In this document: positions 6,304 through 7,749 of the stretch, piece by piece
How positions within the stretch are numbered: the stretch's first letter is position 1
How the letters are laid out: each line of letters begins with the position of its first letter
NCBI GenBank assembly: GCA_019347795.1
Contig: JAHWKS010000227.1
Span: 1-7,749, forward strand
DNA length: 7,749 bases
Direction of reading: 5' to 3'
DNA from: Planctomycetota bacterium
GTDB lineage: Bacteria > Planctomycetota > Planctomycetia > Pirellulales > Pirellulaceae
Translations under genes and position numbers: made by a program
Notes under the pieces: model-generated
What the model was told of the DNA's origin: nothing
Seen by the model: the letters and a program-made list of their open reading frames with translations, nothing else
The model's database searches: none

Positions 6304-7749
6304 ATGCAGCGTTTCTCTTTTGTTCTTTCTCGGGGTTGGGCGCGTGTGCCGCTCGCGTTACTCCTCCTTGTGGGGTGTGTCTCCTCCGTCGCAACGGCTC
6401 AAGAGGCGCCCCAATATTCGGAGGTGAAGCCGAAGTGGAACAAGAGCGACCGCAACCAGTACCAAGAATTCCGCAAGCGAGAATCGCTGGTTCGCGACAT
6501 TCTCAATGCACGCGCGGAACTGACCGGCCAAAACCAAGCCGACTTTCAGGAGTTCATTGTGCGGCAGGTGTTTGCGGAGATGACGTCGCTTTCGGAGTTG
6601 GGCGAGCTCGCCAATCGCCGACGCGAATTCTTGCGAGAGCGATTTCAGATGCCGAACTCGCCCAAGGCGGTTCATGACTATCTCGTGGACCTCACATTTC
6701 GCACGATGCAAGTCATCTGCGCGAGGAACTTTCATCCGGCGGTGCGATGCAACGCCATGCTCATCATTGCGGAGTTGAACGAGGTGGAGTCTACCGGCTT
6801 CGCCTCGAGCCGCACTCCCCCGCAACCCCTGCCGGCGGCGCTGGACTTCATGCTGGCGCAGATTAAAGACCCGAACCAGATCGACGAAGTGCGGATGCCC
6901 GCCTTAATCGGCGTGTTGCGGCACGCGGAAATGAACCGCCTGCTGGGGCAAATGGGCGTAGTGCAACGGAGCGACACGGAGCAGCGGGAATTTGTCCGCA
7001 AGATTCTCGAGGTGGTTTACCCCATCGCCGAACAAAGCGATCCGCCGGAGGGAAGGTCGCTGGAGGGGCACGCTTGGATGCGGCGCCGGGCCGTCGAGGT
7101 GTTCGTCGCGCTGGGGGTCACCAGCGGTCGCGTCGTCGCGTTGCTCGACGAAATGATCGCCGACACCGACGCTCCCCTGTCGCTGCGGCTGACGGCGGCC
7201 CGCGCGATCGGGCAACTCCCCTTCGAAGGTTCGCAGCAGGGCTACGACGCCGCCGAGGCGGCTCGCCACCTCGCATCCATGGCCGTGGAAGCTTGCGAGG
7301 CGGAACTGGCCTGGTGGGAAGAGGAAAAGAAGCGAGAGGAGACGGCCAAGCTCAACACGCAATCTCTGGGGGGCGAGTATGGCGGCGGCGCCGGATATCC
7401 GGGCGGATATCCCGGCGCCGAGTCCGAAGGGGGATCGATGTACGAGGAGGGATCCATGTATGAGGAGGGGGGGTACGGGCCGGGCTACGGCATGTACGGC
7501 GACCCCGCCGCCAAGAAGGAAGAGAAGAAGAAGGTTGATTACCGCCTCGCCAAGACGCAGCGGCGGATCAAGCACGTCCTTGCATCGCTCAAGCATGGGC
7601 TGGACGGGAATCCCACGTTCGCCGCCAAGACCTCGGCCGTCGCCTCCAAGCGCGAAGGCGAGTCGCCGCCCGAGGAAGCGGGAATTCTGCTGCGGTCCCC
7701 CGCCGAAGATAAAGCTCTCGTGAAGAGTGTCGCCGACGCGGTGAACAGC
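6304..7749 (+). CDS. Exported helical protein with Gly/Tyr-rich insert, unknown function (3' end cut by window edge)
   Basis: The frame is open from ATG 6304 to the last base (482 visible residues). The start is supported by GAGAGG five bases upstream and by a good N-terminal export signal: a basic N-terminus, then the hydrophobic run PLALLLLVGC. LVGC (22-25) fits a lipobox with C25 as the lipidated Cys; an alternative signal peptidase I site follows ATA32. The mature part is mostly charged helix. Residues about 190-220 and 256-306 look like HEAT/Armadillo-type helical pairs (for example RRRAVEVFVALG and SLRLTAARAIGQL). A charged helix rich in Glu and Lys (about 325-352) leads into a Gly/Tyr/Pro/Glu low-complexity stretch (356-399), then a Lys/Glu-rich helix (404-430). 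I do not recognise the family. A structural or scaffold role in the envelope is a guess from composition. The gene runs divergently from the deacetylase, with 208 bp between the two starts. Confidence 0.88.
   Translation, partial: MQRFSFVLSRGWARVPLALLLLVGCVSSVATAQEAPQYSEVKPKWNKSDRNQYQEFRKRESLVRDILNARAELTGQNQADFQEFIVRQVFAEMTSLSELGELANRRREFLRERFQMPNSPKAVHDYLVDLTFRTMQVICARNFHPAVRCNAMLIIAELNEVESTGFASSRTPPQPLPAALDFMLAQIKDPNQIDEVRMPALIGVLRHAEMNRLLGQMGVVQRSDTEQREFVRKILEVVYPIAEQSDPPEGRSLEGHAWMRRRAVEVFVALGVTSGRVVALLDEMIADTDAPLSLRLTAARAIGQLPFEGSQQGYDAAEAARHLASMAVEACEAELAWWEEEKKREETAKLNTQSLGGEYGGGAGYPGGYPGAESEGGSMYEEGSMYEEGGYGPGYGMYGDPAAKKEEKKKVDYRLAKTQRRIKHVLASLKHGLDGNPTFAAKTSAVASKREGESPPEEAGILLRSPAEDKALVKSVADAVNS
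7432..7467 (+). repeat. Tandem GSMYEE coding repeat
   Basis: Two 18-bp units (7432-7449 and 7450-7467) each encode GSMYEE, residues 377-388 of the plus-strand protein. The units differ only at synonymous third positions (TCG/TCC, TAC/TAT), so the peptide repeat is kept while the DNA has drifted. Just upstream the motif GYPG is also doubled (364-371). They sit in the Gly/Tyr-rich stretch 356-399. Confidence 0.75.

Noticed and set aside
4983..6677. Plus-strand open frame (564 codons) spanning the intergenic gap, the deacetylase and the start of the envelope gene
   Set aside because: It runs antisense through a complete HDAC enzyme with all catalytic residues and then overlaps the plus-strand gene in a different frame. 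It has no family resemblance.
6904..7596. Minus-strand open frame (230 codons) opposite the envelope-protein gene
   Set aside because: The plus-strand frame has a ribosome binding site, an export signal and a peptide repeat with silent codon changes, all of which mark it as the coding strand.

Overview
The window looks like GC-rich chromosomal DNA from a planctomycete, probably of the Pirellula group. The lineage call rests on protein families. The dominant gene joins the PVC-type 'putative membrane-bound dehydrogenase' propeller (TIGR02604) to the PVC-type CxxCH heme-binding domain (TIGR02603), and this combination is characteristic of Planctomycetes and Verrucomicrobia. No RNA gene, mobile element or CRISPR array was seen.

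Layout. (1) Positions 4948 to 1, minus strand: one very large exported multidomain protein with 1649 visible residues, missing only its last few codons at the window edge. In order it has a signal peptide, an SGNH-hydrolase-like domain lacking the usual catalytic residues, a calcium-motif beta-propeller dehydrogenase domain, HEAT-like helices, a fucolectin/F5-8C-like sugar-binding domain, more helices, an azurin-like type 1 copper domain, and a CxxCH cytochrome domain. (2) Positions 4949-5144: a 196-bp gap with a candidate promoter for this gene, a perfect 14-bp palindrome in the promoter spacer, and a cluster of CGGCCG sites. (3) Positions 6095 to 5145, minus strand: a complete class II-type histone-deacetylase-family amidohydrolase with all zinc and catalytic residues. 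(4) Positions 6096-6303: a divergent regulatory gap with an AT-rich core that can be read as a promoter in both directions, plus leader hairpins. (5) Positions 6304 to 7749, plus strand: the first 482 residues of an exported or lipid-anchored helical protein with a Gly/Tyr/Glu-rich low-complexity insert, of unknown function.

How the genes relate. The deacetylase and the large redox protein lie in the same direction, but the 196-bp gap with its own candidate promoter suggests separate transcription. The large protein is best read as a periplasmic or surface oxidoreductase. It may bind a glycan and pass electrons from the propeller through copper to heme within one chain; that electron path is inference. 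The plus-strand gene is transcribed divergently from the deacetylase, and nothing in its sequence ties it to the redox protein.
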